A stretch of DNA of 64,000 bases. Source: Virgibacillus sp. NKC19-3 (GTDB lineage: Bacteria; Bacillota; Bacilli; Bacillales; Amphibacillaceae). A model generated the notes under the pieces. It ran no database searches and was not told the DNA's origin. It saw only the letters and a list, made by a program, of their open reading frames with translations. Both the position numbers and the translations under genes were made by a program. Shown here piece by piece: positions 26,796 to 35,930 of this stretch; position 1 is the first letter of the stretch, and each line of letters starts with the position of its first letter. Where the stretch lies: positions 1,860,001 to 1,924,000 of the forward strand of contig NZ_JAGYHC010000001.1 in NCBI RefSeq assembly GCF_019837165.1, read 5' to 3'.

Positions 26796-27881
26796 ATGGT
26801 AAAATCAGATGAGACACTAACCATGTTAAAAGATTTAACAGATGCAAGGGGTATTCCAGGAAACGAAAAAGAAGCTAGAGATGCGATGGAACGTTATATT
26901 AAGCCTTATGCGGATGAAATATTCACAGATAATCTGGGAAGCTTAATTGCTAAAAAGACAGGCACTAAGAATGGCCCCAAAATTATGATTGCAGGACACT
27001 TGGATGAAATTGGTTTTATGGTAACCCGGATTGATGATAATGGATTTGTTTATTTCCAGACAGTTGGAGGCTGGTGGAATCAGGTGATGCTAGCACAGCG
27101 TGTAACCATTATGGGGAAAAATGGAGATGTGACAGGGGTCATTGGTTCAAAACCACCACATGTCCTTTCTGCAGAGGAACGAAAAAAGCCGGTTGATATA
27201 AAAGAAATGTTTATCGATATTGGAGCATCAAGCAAAGAAGAAGCAGCGGAATTTGGTGTAATACCGGGTAACGCCGTTGTTCCTTATTTTGAGTTTACAC
27301 CATTAAAAAACGAGAAAATGTTGTTGGCAAAAGCTTGGGATAATCGAATCGGAATCGCTATTGCTATTGAGGTATTAAAACAGCTGAAAGACGTAGATCA
27401 TCCCAATATTGTTTATGGTGTAGGAACGATTCAAGAAGAAGTTGGACTGCGTGGTGCCAAAACTTCTGCACATGCCATTGAGCCGGATATCGGATTTGGT
27501 GTGGATGTAGGTATCGCTGGTGATACACCTGGTATCTCTGATAAGGATGCAGCTAGTAAATTAGGAAAAGGTCCGCAAATTATTTTATATGATGCATCTA
27601 TGATTTCACATAAAGGGGTGCGTGAGTTCATTGTAAATACAGCGGATGAGCATGAGATACCATATCAGTACGCCACAATGGCAGGCGGTGGAACAGACTC
27701 TGGCTCCATCCATCTGACAGCAAACGGTGTACCGTCCTTATCCATCACGATTGCCACACGTTATATTCACACACATGCCGCTATTTTACATCGTGATGAC
27801 TTTGAAAACGCAGTTAAATTAATTGTAGAAGCGATTAAGAAATTAGACAAAGACACCGTAAAAGATATTGTGTTATCTTAA
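26796..27881 (+). CDS. ysdC: M42-family aminopeptidase YsdC
   Basis: A 361-residue metallo-aminopeptidase that forms large tetrahedral assemblies in its family. Metal and catalytic residues appear as [18 protein letters not shown], the [11 protein letters not shown] glutamate pair, GVDVGI and the final [11 protein letters not shown] histidine. ATG at 26796 follows AAGGAGGAA. Likely degrades peptides in the cytoplasm. Confidence 0.92.
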   Translation: MVKSDETLTMLKDLTDARGIPGNEKEARDAMERYIKPYADEIFTDNLGSLIAKKTGTKNGPKIMIAGHLDEIGFMVTRIDDNGFVYFQTVGGWWNQVMLAQRVTIMGKNGDVTGVIGSKPPHVLSAEERKKPVDIKEMFIDIGASSKEEAAEFGVIPGNAVVPYFEFTPLKNEKMLLAKAWDNRIGIAIAIEVLKQLKDVDHPNIVYGVGTIQEEVGLRGAKTSAHAIEPDIGFGVDVGIAGDTPGISDKDAASKLGKGPQIILYDASMISHKGVREFIVNTADEHEIPYQYATMAGGGTDSGSIHLTANGVPSLSITIATRYIHTHAAILHRDDFENAVKLIVEAIKKLDKDTVKDIVLS

Positions 27882-28344
27882 AAGCTGTTTTCTAAAAGAT
27901 TTAGACTATACCAAAGGTTCGTCCTGTCGAAATCATTTGTTGCTTTTGGCCATAAAAGCGATCAACTGCGAAGATTCAAAAGTAACAATACTTTCGAACA
28001 GCGTCTATCCGTAGGAAAGAGAGGCTGGGACAAAACAAAAGTGTTTAACTAAGAAAGCGAACGTTTCTGGGAATATTACAAAGACTTCGGCGGGAGGCTC
28101 ATAGCCGCCTTAAGGTGCGCGACGAATATTTTTAGAAGCGGTGTATGTTCGGAATTCATTTATTAAAAACATTTTTGTCCCAGCCGTTTTACGTGTTAAA
28201 TAAGAATCCATAACCATCGGTACGATGTCGTTGTGAAATATTAATCTATTCCCCAAGCATCCCTCTACATGCTGAATCATCCAGTGGATAATAGTTGGAG
28301 ATTGATCTATTTTACTATAATTGTGGTTAGGGCAATAGGGACCA
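27882..28344. other. Intergenic region with a large inverted-repeat element
   Basis: The element at 28023-28185 fills the middle. The left part has TCAACTGCGAAGATTC near 27962, weakly like the ends of the GATAGAAACTGCGACG repeats. No gene is seen. Confidence 0.5.
28023..28185. repeat. GGCTGGGACAAAA inverted-repeat element, long form
   Basis: Left end GGCTGGGACAAAA and right end TTTTTGTCCCAGCC are an inverted repeat, with GTGTTT and AAACATTT next to them. The right half, reversed, aligns with the element at 33151-33253 over about 60 bases, including CGAACATACA. It has no coding frame. Confidence 0.8.
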
Positions 28345-29016
28345 TTACGACGAAATTATTTCTTTGCCGGCTTCTTTAAGAATCTCTTCATAAAAAGGGT
28401 CTTCACCTATACATATGACACGATCACATAAGCTGATAATCTCGTCCATATCATGACTTGTATAAATGATTAATGTCCCTTTTTCGAGCGCCAGTTTGTT
28501 TAAATAGGCTCCAATTTCTTTGCGTGATTTCAAGTCAATACCAACAGTAGGTTCATCCAATAATAAGAGGGTAGGGTCGTGGATGAGGCTGATTGCTAGA
28601 TTTAATTTTCGTTTCATCCCACCAGATAATGCTTTAACAGGCTCTTTCCATTTATTAAGCTTCATATCCAGACAAATTTGGTTTAGCTCATTTTTAGCTT
28701 TCTTTTTCCAGGAAAGTTTTTCGAAAAAAACCATATTTTCTTCTACGGTAAACTCATCCCAAATGGCAATATCCTGTGGAACAAAGCCAATTTGTTTTCG
28801 GATATCCTTTTTATGTTTATGATAAGGCATGTCATATAAGCAAAGAGATCCGTTTGTAGGCTTTTGCAATGTTGCAATAATATGGAGTAGGGTTGATTTT
28901 CCTGCACCATTCTCACCCACCAGTCCAATAATTTCACCCTCCTTTGCTGCGAAAGATATATTTTTTAAAATCGATTTTTTTCCGTATGTTTTAGATAAAG
29001 TATTCACATTAAGCAT
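28345..29016 (-). CDS. ABC transporter ATP-binding protein
   Basis: A 223-residue ABC ATPase with Walker A GENGAGKST, Q-loop GFVPQD, signature LSGGMKRKL, Walker B LLLLDEPT and the switch histidine TSHD. The type is that of drug or lantibiotic exporters with ABC-2 permeases. It overlaps the upstream permease by 8 bases and is the last gene of a four-gene minus-strand operon. Confidence 0.92.
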   Translation of the reverse strand: MLNVNTLSKTYGKKSILKNISFAAKEGEIIGLVGENGAGKSTLLHIIATLQKPTNGSLCLYDMPYHKHKKDIRKQIGFVPQDIAIWDEFTVEENMVFFEKLSWKKKAKNELNQICLDMKLNKWKEPVKALSGGMKRKLNLAISLIHDPTLLLLDEPTVGIDLKSRKEIGAYLNKLALEKGTLIIYTSHDMDEIISLCDRVICIGEDPFYEEILKEAGKEIISS

Positions 29017-30148
29017 TGGTTTTCTCCCTTCTTACGTACCAAAGTAGGATGATGATGAGTGATAGGAATAACCACAGATTCACACTACTACCTGATAGAA
29101 AAGGCTCCAGTGGGTTCATGTATTCCAGCCATTCGAAGTAATTTGTAATCCCATCGACAGGTATTATAGCCCCGCTTGTAATAGCAATAACCAATGTAAG
29201 AGCAAAGGAAATGCTATAGTACTGGTATAGATGTTGAAAGGCCAATGCCAGTACAAAAGAACCTGTAATCAGTGTGAAACGATAGATCAGCAATGTGCCA
29301 ATAAATGATATACTCATCTGTTCATCATGAAGCAAATAGAAAGTTAGTACAGCCACAAGATCTATACCAAATAGCAGAACTGTATATAATAAAACGTTTT
29401 GCAGTAAGTAAGCTTTAAACGGCATACGTATAAATGCAAAACGTGATCGCAGGCTTGGCCTTTGTTCTTTAATAACCCAATCAAACAGAAGAAGTGTGGA
29501 TAGCACACTGAAAACCGCCCACAGGCCCCATATGTTCCATATTGTTACATCATTGCCTCCCATTTCTGCCTTTTCATCTTCTCCAGAAAAAGAAAACGTC
29601 GTATGCAATAAATTTTCATCTGCTTCTATTTGTTTGCTTTTTTCTGCAACTTCTTCTTGGGTCCATCGTTGCTTTGGATTATACCTTTCACTCAAATTAT
29701 CGACTGTGTTCGCTGCCTTTGTTCTAGCTGTATCTTGTTGTACATAAGAGATCATCATTTCCCGTACCGGTGTATATGCAAATGAGAGATCCGATTGATA
29801 GCTTGTAATTAACCGATTACGGCTACCGCTTTGTACTTGTTCTGCGTACCCTTCCTGGATAATGAAAACACTATCTAACTCATGTCTCTCCAACAGCAGA
29901 AGCCCCTCCTCCTGTGTTGTTTCATAAATGCGAAGTAGAGGTGTTTCTTTCAGGGATTGTAAAAGGTCCAAAGCGAGCGGTGTCTTTTCTTCCATTGCAA
30001 CACCAACTGGAATTTTACTTTCCTCTTGGACAACTTCCGTGGCATGAACAATAATGCTTGCTGCAATGATAGGAAAAAGAAGCCAAAACAGGACGGTGGG
30101 CCATTGTTTTTTCCAATGCATCAGACGTGTTTGAAATATGCTGCTCAT
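29009..30148 (-). CDS. ABC-2 type permease (second)
   Basis: A 379-residue permease with one N-terminal membrane helix, a large extracellular domain (about 40-210) and five C-terminal helices, as in ABC-2 exporters. ATG at 30148 overlaps the stop of the preceding permease as ATGA; this fixes the start. It would pair with the other permease as a heterodimer. Confidence 0.85.
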   Translation of the reverse strand: MSSIFQTRLMHWKKQWPTVLFWLLFPIIAASIIVHATEVVQEESKIPVGVAMEEKTPLALDLLQSLKETPLLRIYETTQEEGLLLLERHELDSVFIIQEGYAEQVQSGSRNRLITSYQSDLSFAYTPVREMMISYVQQDTARTKAANTVDNLSERYNPKQRWTQEEVAEKSKQIEADENLLHTTFSFSGEDEKAEMGGNDVTIWNIWGLWAVFSVLSTLLLFDWVIKEQRPSLRSRFAFIRMPFKAYLLQNVLLYTVLLFGIDLVAVLTFYLLHDEQMSISFIGTLLIYRFTLITGSFVLALAFQHLYQYYSISFALTLVIAITSGAIIPVDGITNYFEWLEYMNPLEPFLSGSSVNLWLFLSLIIILLWYVRREKTNA

Positions 30149-31368
30149 TCCTTTAAACGCTCCTTCCACAGCGAAAATCCAAGTAAGATAAAAAGCGAAA
30201 CTAAATTCATCAAGAGTAATGGAATATAATTTGCATACAGACGCCCGCGCAGCAGGATTTCCTGCAATCCGTTAAACGCTTCATGGGAAAAGCTATACAT
30301 CAGTACGTCCTGTATATGTAATGGAAAATAGATAGTTGGAATAATGGCACCGCTACTCAATAGCAATATCCCACATATCAATGATTGAATGAGTAAACGA
30401 AGCTTCTGTGACGGTAGGGCCATTTCCACAATAGCAAAACTTTGCAGTAATACAATACTATATAAAAGTGTAATCAGCACAATGCGTAGATAATCATCAA
30501 CAATCAAGTCAAAATGTAGTGCACGCCCTAAAAGCACAAAAGAAGCAACTGCAAAAACGAAAATTACCAGTAGTGTAACACATATTTTTGCAAATATTTG
30601 TCTGATTTCCGTAACACCATAAAGCTTCATTCGCTGCTTCATGCGTAGGTTTTCTTCTTTGCTTAGAAAATTATAAATGCTGAAAAGCCAAAGCGTGACT
30701 ATAATAAACCATCCAGCGACTCCATAATAATGAACAGGTGAACTCGTAGCATGATTGGATACTTGCTCATCATTCATGATTCTGTCTTTTCCAATAGTAT
30801 AAAAAAGAAATTCCTGAAATTGATCAAACAACAAATCATTGCGCTCGTCTGCGTTCAAACCTAATTCACGTCCGTAGTGATTGATTGTTAGAATATTTGC
30901 CTGCGCCGTACTGATATGCCTCGTAACACTATCGATGAGCTCGTGAATGACGTAACTCTCCGTAGGTGCCTCGGGGTTACCAATGACCGGAAATTCAACG
31001 GAGGTTCCCTGATATAAATGATCGGTAAAGTTATCAGGAAACATAACATATGCACTCAGTTCATTACGTTCAATCGCTTCAACTGCTTCGTCTTCTGACA
31101 TACTATGTATTTGAATATATTCGCCCAAAAGGGACGATTCATCAATAAATTCTACCATTAATTGCGTTTCATTGGATTGATCTAAATCTACCAATCCTAC
31201 ATGAACGGGATTATCTTCAGGTGGGAGAATGAGTGTAATAACAATTGTTGCAATCAACCCCACGATGAAAATAGGAAAAATGAAAAGAAGAGGAAGTGAG
31301 AGCCACTTCCTCCTGAGCTGCATAATATGATTCTTCATAAATAATAGACTATGTTTGATGGAATGCAT
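30145..31368 (-). CDS. ABC-2 type permease (first)
   Basis: A 407-residue permease of the same layout as its neighbour: N-terminal helix FIFPIFIVGLIATIVITLIL, an extracellular domain up to about 220, then several helices. It starts ATG 31368 behind a GGGAGTGG-like site. Two distinct permeases plus one ATPase resembles the LnrLMN (YfiLMN) arrangement of antibiotic exporters, but the cargo is unknown. Confidence 0.85.
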   Translation of the reverse strand: MHSIKHSLLFMKNHIMQLRRKWLSLPLLFIFPIFIVGLIATIVITLILPPEDNPVHVGLVDLDQSNETQLMVEFIDESSLLGEYIQIHSMSEDEAVEAIERNELSAYVMFPDNFTDHLYQGTSVEFPVIGNPEAPTESYVIHELIDSVTRHISTAQANILTINHYGRELGLNADERNDLLFDQFQEFLFYTIGKDRIMNDEQVSNHATSSPVHYYGVAGWFIIVTLWLFSIYNFLSKEENLRMKQRMKLYGVTEIRQIFAKICVTLLVIFVFAVASFVLLGRALHFDLIVDDYLRIVLITLLYSIVLLQSFAIVEMALPSQKLRLLIQSLICGILLLSSGAIIPTIYFPLHIQDVLMYSFSHEAFNGLQEILLRGRLYANYIPLLLMNLVSLFILLGFSLWKERLKE

Positions 31369-31419
31369 GGTTCCACTCCCGTTTCATTTCATGTTTCAAG
31401 TCATTAACCAAAGGTACAT

Positions 31420-33012
31420 TTATGGGAGCCCTGGTCCGCCTCCCATTAGACCAAATAACCACGCTTGAAATTGTGGTGTGATTTCATGTTCAAGAAAATC
31501 CGTAAGTTCATTTTCACTCATACTACCTAAATCCTTTATATTCTCTTCATTAGGCATTTCAACACTGTCAATAGTTTCCGAATCAATCATCACTTGTAGC
31601 GCAAACATATCTTGGCTAATTTCCGGGCTTTCCATGGAAAAATGATGTTCGGAGTTCATTTGATCGTTATCATATGCTGAAGAGCCGGACCAGATTAGCA
31701 TTCCACTCGTTCCAGCTTGGTCAAAGGAAAATGTTCGATCAAAATCTCTTGTGCCATCATTTAGCGATTCTTTGCCTTCATAAGTCAGTGTGACGTCTTC
31801 TACTGTTAGATTAATAGAGTCTGTGGCATTATCGTCTTCCCAGGATAGATTACCTGCAATATTTGCAGTACCATCTGTAATAGAGTCTGAGACTCCTAGA
31901 TCGTAGTTAAAGGTTTGGTTATCATCCTGAAGCAGTTGTGTTCCGTTTACAGTGAAGCTTACTAGATCCTCGGCAGTAGATCCCATATCTACTTGGAATT
32001 CACGTTGGGCAATCACGTCATCATAGACCCAGATGGTGGAAGTCAACCCATCAGGAATCTGAAAATCTTCTAAACCATTGATCGCTTCACCTATGGCTGT
32101 TTCATATTCATTTATAAATTGATCGAATTCATCGTCCATAGCTGGTGTCCCCATAGCTGGTGTCCCCATAGCCCCCGCTACAAATTGATCTCGCATCATT
32201 TCTTTGATTTTCTCATCCTGTTGCATTTTTTCCAAAACGGTGGTCATTATTTCTTTTAACTGCTTTTCTGTAAGATGAAAGGTAATTTTTTCTGTATCCA
32301 GCGATTCGTCATCTACCTGAATGGTTTCATCTGTAGATTCAAATGCATCATCAGGGGTTTCATTGTATACCATTTTTCCATATTCCTCTTGGAAATATTC
32401 GATATCTTCATTGAATGCATCTGTACCTTCAAATAAGCTTTCCAAATTCATACTTTCCTCACCTGTAAAAGCATTGGGATCTAATTTTTGCATCAGATTT
32501 CCAAAATCTTCATCTCTTAACTGAAGCAATTCATCCATAAAGGGCAGACCAGCCGTTACCTCATCTGCTGTTACATAGAAGTCAAAGTCGTCTATCTCCA
32601 TTCCTCCAATATTTGCCTGGAGTTCAGCAGATGCTTGCTCATTTTCCATATCACTGGCACCCGTTATCGAAATAGTTGAATTGTTTATGATCTGGGAAGG
32701 ACTAACTGCACCCATACCACTCGTTTCATTCGGGTCGTTATATTCTGCAGCTAGTTCCAACGTTTGTTTTACAGGGTTTTCCTGGGAATGGTCTATCCAG
32801 TCCAGTTCCTGCTGATAACGTTCTTCGAATTTTTCGCCCATAAATTCCACTGTGTTTTTCTCTGCTAAAAAGTACTGCTCTTTTTCCGAAAAATTTAATA
32901 GAACAAAAGCTGCTACACTTCCGCCAGCGACAACAACGACTGTAATGATAATAGCAATTAAACCTTTGGAAAAGCCCTTTTTCTTCTCCTCGTTATCCAC
33001 TGTTTCCCCCAT
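31420..33012 (-). CDS. Membrane-anchored acidic extracellular protein (DUF6583-like)
   Basis: A 530-residue protein with an N-terminal cytoplasmic stretch, one membrane helix (about residues 18-42, ITVVVVAGGSVAAFVLL) and a large, acidic outer domain. ATG at 33012 follows AAGGAGAGG; the longer open frame is not supported. It contains the tandem GTPAMGTPAM (two 15-bp units at about 32142-32172) and ends in GLMGGGPGLP. I believe it belongs to DUF6583 but cannot confirm that. It heads the exporter operon and may be a substrate-sensing or accessory part. Confidence 0.7.
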   Translation of the reverse strand: MGETVDNEEKKKGFSKGLIAIIITVVVVAGGSVAAFVLLNFSEKEQYFLAEKNTVEFMGEKFEERYQQELDWIDHSQENPVKQTLELAAEYNDPNETSGMGAVSPSQIINNSTISITGASDMENEQASAELQANIGGMEIDDFDFYVTADEVTAGLPFMDELLQLRDEDFGNLMQKLDPNAFTGEESMNLESLFEGTDAFNEDIEYFQEEYGKMVYNETPDDAFESTDETIQVDDESLDTEKITFHLTEKQLKEIMTTVLEKMQQDEKIKEMMRDQFVAGAMGTPAMGTPAMDDEFDQFINEYETAIGEAINGLEDFQIPDGLTSTIWVYDDVIAQREFQVDMGSTAEDLVSFTVNGTQLLQDDNQTFNYDLGVSDSITDGTANIAGNLSWEDDNATDSINLTVEDVTLTYEGKESLNDGTRDFDRTFSFDQAGTSGMLIWSGSSAYDNDQMNSEHHFSMESPEISQDMFALQVMIDSETIDSVEMPNEENIKDLGSMSENELTDFLEHEITPQFQAWLFGLMGGGPGLP

Positions 33013-33150
33013 TACGCCTCTCCTTTCTTTTTTGCACCTTATCATTATATGTATTAGAAATAAAAAAGACCAATACAATAAAGTATATGGTAATTTTATA
33101 GCATTTACGACAAATATAGTCAAATTTTTCATGAAACGAATGATTTCAAA

Positions 33151-33253
33151 AAGACTGGAACAAAAGTGTTTTTACCATCTAAATTTCGAACATACATTGC
33201 TTTGGAAAGGTTCGTTTATTTAGTATAAACACTTTTGTTTGGTCCCAGCTTTT
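33151..33253. repeat. GGCTGGGACAAAA inverted-repeat element, short form
   Basis: It begins AGACTGGAACAAAAGTGTTT and ends AAACACTTTTGTTTGGTCCCAGCT, with CGAACATACATTGCTTTGG inside. The left half aligns with the reversed right half of 28023-28185. A T run follows on the plus strand and it could also terminate sspI on the minus strand. Confidence 0.75.
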
Positions 33254-33262
33254 TTTGTTTAC

Positions 33263-33487
33263 TTATTGTCCGTCTACCGCTTGTTTAACACCTTGCTCCA
33301 ATGTGTCAACCATGGTTTGTTTCTCTTGTTCATCTGCTTGCTTCCATATTAATTCAAAGATAACGCCGAGTCCGGGGAGCATTTTCTCTTCCCCTTCTTG
33401 GATGGCATCAACTATGGTTGCTTCTAGCTGATCTTGATCATTTGTAGCAATGTTGGATAAGATGGCTTTACGCAAGTTTAAGTCCAT
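33263..33487 (-). CDS. sspI: Small acid-soluble spore protein I
   Basis: SspI is a minor spore-core protein made in the forespore. The 74-residue sequence [13 protein letters not shown], then [24 protein letters not shown], matches B. subtilis SspI closely. ATG at 33487 follows GAGGTGA at normal spacing; the ATG at 33496 would be too close. It sits beside ysgA as in B. subtilis. Confidence 0.95.
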   Translation of the reverse strand: MDLNLRKAILSNIATNDQDQLEATIVDAIQEGEEKMLPGLGVIFELIWKQADEQEKQTMVDTLEQGVKQAVDGQ

Positions 33488-33587
33488 TTCATTCACCTCA
33501 TTTATAAAATTCGCTTAAGGATAGTTTGACCAGTACCAGTAATAATATGTATGATAAAAAGAGACATAAGGAAGAGGATTGAATGAC

Positions 33588-34361
33588 ATGATTACATCAA
33601 TAAGGAATAATAAAGTAAAAGCATGGCGGAAGCTACATAAAAGAAAAGAACGTATCCATTCTGGAACATTTCTTATCGAAGGGCTTCATTTAGTGGAAGA
33701 AGCTTGGAAAAGTGACTGGATAATAGAAGAAATCATTGTGATTGATGCGCTTGAATTACCATATTGGAGCGGAGAATTACCCGTTGAATTCGTCAGTGAT
33801 CCCGTTTTTCAGTATATTTCTCAAACAAAAACACCACAGGGAATAGCTGCAGTTGTGAAAATGAGTTGCCCGGTTAAGCCAGCAGGTAATCATTTGCTAT
33901 TAATTGATGCCGTGCAAGATCCCGGTAATCTGGGAACAATGGTTCGAACTGCGGATGCTAGTGGGTTTGATGGAATTGTCTTAGGTAATGATACAGTTGA
34001 TTTATATAATGACAAAGTGATTCGAGCAACACAGGGATCTTTGTTTCATGTGCCTATTTTTCAGGCAAACCTCAAGGACGAAATAATGGAATTGAAACAA
34101 CATGGGTTTCATGTATGGGCAACAGCACTGTCAGATAATGCAAAACCTTATTATGAAATGGCAACGAATGATAAACTTGCACTAATGGTTGGAAATGAGG
34201 GATCCGGATTACAAACTGAATTACTGCAACTTGCAGATACGATTGTAACTATCCCGATTTATGGCAAGGCCGAATCGCTTAATGTCAGTGTCGCTGCAGG
34301 TATTTTAATGTATCATGTTAAATTAGTTGCAGATTCGAACGAAACTAATTATAATATATAG
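33588..34361 (+). CDS. ysgA: TrmH/SpoU-family rRNA methyltransferase YsgA
   Basis: The 257-residue protein has an N-terminal substrate-binding domain (KVKAWRKLHKRKERIHSGTFLIEG) and a SPOUT methyltransferase domain. The knot motifs are DAVQDPGNLGTMVRTADASG, MVGNEGSGL and IPIYGKAESLNVSVAAGI. It should methylate 2'-O of an rRNA base with S-adenosylmethionine; the site is unknown. ATG 33588 is placed for AAGAGG. Its 3' end contains the promoter of pheS. Confidence 0.88.
   Translation: MITSIRNNKVKAWRKLHKRKERIHSGTFLIEGLHLVEEAWKSDWIIEEIIVIDALELPYWSGELPVEFVSDPVFQYISQTKTPQGIAAVVKMSCPVKPAGNHLLLIDAVQDPGNLGTMVRTADASGFDGIVLGNDTVDLYNDKVIRATQGSLFHVPIFQANLKDEIMELKQHGFHVWATALSDNAKPYYEMATNDKLALMVGNEGSGLQTELLQLADTIVTIPIYGKAESLNVSVAAGILMYHVKLVADSNETNYNI
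34327..34355 (+). promoter_or_regulatory. Sigma-A promoter of pheST
   Basis: TTGCAG and TATAAT lie 17 bases apart inside the 3' end of ysgA, just upstream of the T-box leader. Confidence 0.65.
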
Positions 34362-34623
34362 TAATAATGCATAACACAAGCATCGAAAGAGTCAAATAAC
34401 AATTTAGCAGCGGGAAAGGGAAGAAGTGCCTGGACTGAGAGCATTTCTACCGTATTAAATGTTATTATTTCACTCTGGAGCTGACACTTAGACCTTGTAG
34501 AAATAAGTAAAGGTGTTCCGGACTTCTATCCGTTATCATATCAAAGTTGGATACGTATGTATCAACAAGGGTGGTACCGCGAATAAACAGCCTCGTCCCT
34601 TTTAGGGAATGGAGGCTGTTTTT
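34362..34623 (+). promoter_or_regulatory. T-box leader of pheST
   Basis: The T-box AGGGTGGTACCGCG is at about 34569-34582. The terminator AACAGCCTC...GAGGCTGTTTTTA follows. TTC at 34469-34471, before CTGGAGCTGAC, is the likely phenylalanine specifier. Uncharged tRNA-Phe should allow read-through. Confidence 0.92.
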
Positions 34624-34665
34624 ATTTTGGCTTTTACAAGTTTGTTGTTTTTCGATAAAAAATAA

Positions 34666-34832
34666 ACTGCGACGTCGTTACTTATTTGTTATAACCACCA
34701 TTTGCTGCCCCGAACTGGGGAGGGACGTTGATATTTTAAACCCACTTCCAGTGAAATGTGTTTCCGAAGCGGGGGTTAAAGCATCAATGTTAATTTCATT
34801 ATATGCCACCATTTCCATCAACTGCGAAAAAT
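34666..34832. repeat. Diverged copy of the CTGCGACG repeat between the T-box and pheS
   Basis: It starts AAACTGCGACGTCGT and ends CATCAACTGCGAAAA. It contains GAAATGTGTTTCCG, as in the element near 38700. It separates the pheS attenuator from the pheS ribosome binding site by about 250 bases. Confidence 0.55.
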
Positions 34833-34880
34833 AACAAAACTTATGAAATGACCCATTTATTTTAAGGAGGTAATCATTGG

Positions 34881-35915
34881 ATGAAAGATCAATTGGAAGC
34901 AATACAAACAGAGGCACTGGAAAATATTGCTAAGGCAGATGAGCTAAAACAGCTTCAGGATATAAAAGTAGCTTATTTAGGCAAAAAAGGTTCGTTAACC
35001 AGTGTGTTAAGAGGCATGGGGAAACTTTCCAAAGAAGAGCGACCTGCTGTTGGGGAAATTGCCAACCAGGTAAGGGAGACGATAACTAAAAGCCTGGAGC
35101 AAAAAAACGAAGAATTAGAGAAGCAAGAGCTTGAAAAACAATTAGAAGGAGAAACCATTGATGTGACGTTACCTGGACGCCCAGTGCAAGTAGGTGGGCC
35201 GCATTTATTAACGAAGATTATTGAAGAGATTGAAGACTTATTTATCGGAATGGGCTTTGAGGTAAAGGAAGGCCCTGAAGTAGAAACGGATTACTTTAAT
35301 TTCGAAGCATTGAATTTACCTGAAGGTCACCCTGCAAGAGATATGCATGACACATTTTACATTACAAATGACTTGTTATTACGTACACATACCTCGCCTG
35401 TCCAGGCAAGAACGATGCGTTCTTATGATGGCGGGGATACAGTGAAAATGATTTGTCCAGGCAAAGTTTACAGACGGGATACAGACGATGCGACACACTC
35501 CCATCAATTTACTCAAATGGAAGGACTTTATGTAGACAAGCATGTGCGGATGAGCGACTTGAAAGGAATATTAGATGTATTTGCTAAAAAGATGTTTGGA
35601 GAAGATCGTGAAATACGACTGCGTCCAAGTTTCTTCCCGTTTACAGAGCCTTCCGTCGAAATGGATATTTCCTGCAAAGTTTGCGATGGAGAGGGCTGTT
35701 CTGTATGTAAAAACTCGGGTTGGATCGAAATTTTAGGTGGTGGTATGGTTCATCCCAACGTCCTGGAAATGGCTGGATTTGATTCGAAAGTCTATAGTGG
35801 TTTTGCTTTCGGTATGGGACCTGACCGTATCGCTATGTTGAAGTATGGCGTGAATGATATTCGTCAATTTTATACCAATGATAAACGATTTTTAAAACAA
35901 TACCATAAAGCATAG
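34881..35915 (+). CDS. pheS: Phenylalanine--tRNA ligase alpha subunit
   Basis: PheS forms the catalytic half of the (alpha-beta)2 enzyme. The 344-residue protein has an N-terminal coiled coil, class II motif 1, [10 protein letters not shown], motif 2 [21 protein letters not shown] and the motif 3 glycine-rich [14 protein letters not shown]. The FTEPS motif and the cysteine pairs CKVC/CSVC are present. ATG 34881 follows AAGGAGG. Confidence 0.98.
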   Translation: MKDQLEAIQTEALENIAKADELKQLQDIKVAYLGKKGSLTSVLRGMGKLSKEERPAVGEIANQVRETITKSLEQKNEELEKQELEKQLEGETIDVTLPGRPVQVGGPHLLTKIIEEIEDLFIGMGFEVKEGPEVETDYFNFEALNLPEGHPARDMHDTFYITNDLLLRTHTSPVQARTMRSYDGGDTVKMICPGKVYRRDTDDATHSHQFTQMEGLYVDKHVRMSDLKGILDVFAKKMFGEDREIRLRPSFFPFTEPSVEMDISCKVCDGEGCSVCKNSGWIEILGGGMVHPNVLEMAGFDSKVYSGFAFGMGPDRIAMLKYGVNDIRQFYTNDKRFLKQYHKA

Positions 35916-35930
35916 AGGAGGAAAGTATTG

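Noticed and set aside
32142-32172. Tandem 15-bp repeat considered as a repeat locus or CRISPR seed
   Set aside because: Only two units, in frame in the surface-protein gene (GTPAM twice). It is a coding duplication. No CRISPR array or cas gene is present in the window.
34547-34917. Open frames of 80-95 codons on both strands over the pheST leader
   Set aside because: They cross the T-box terminator and the repeat-like block, with no binding site or coding pattern. The RNA elements explain the sequence.
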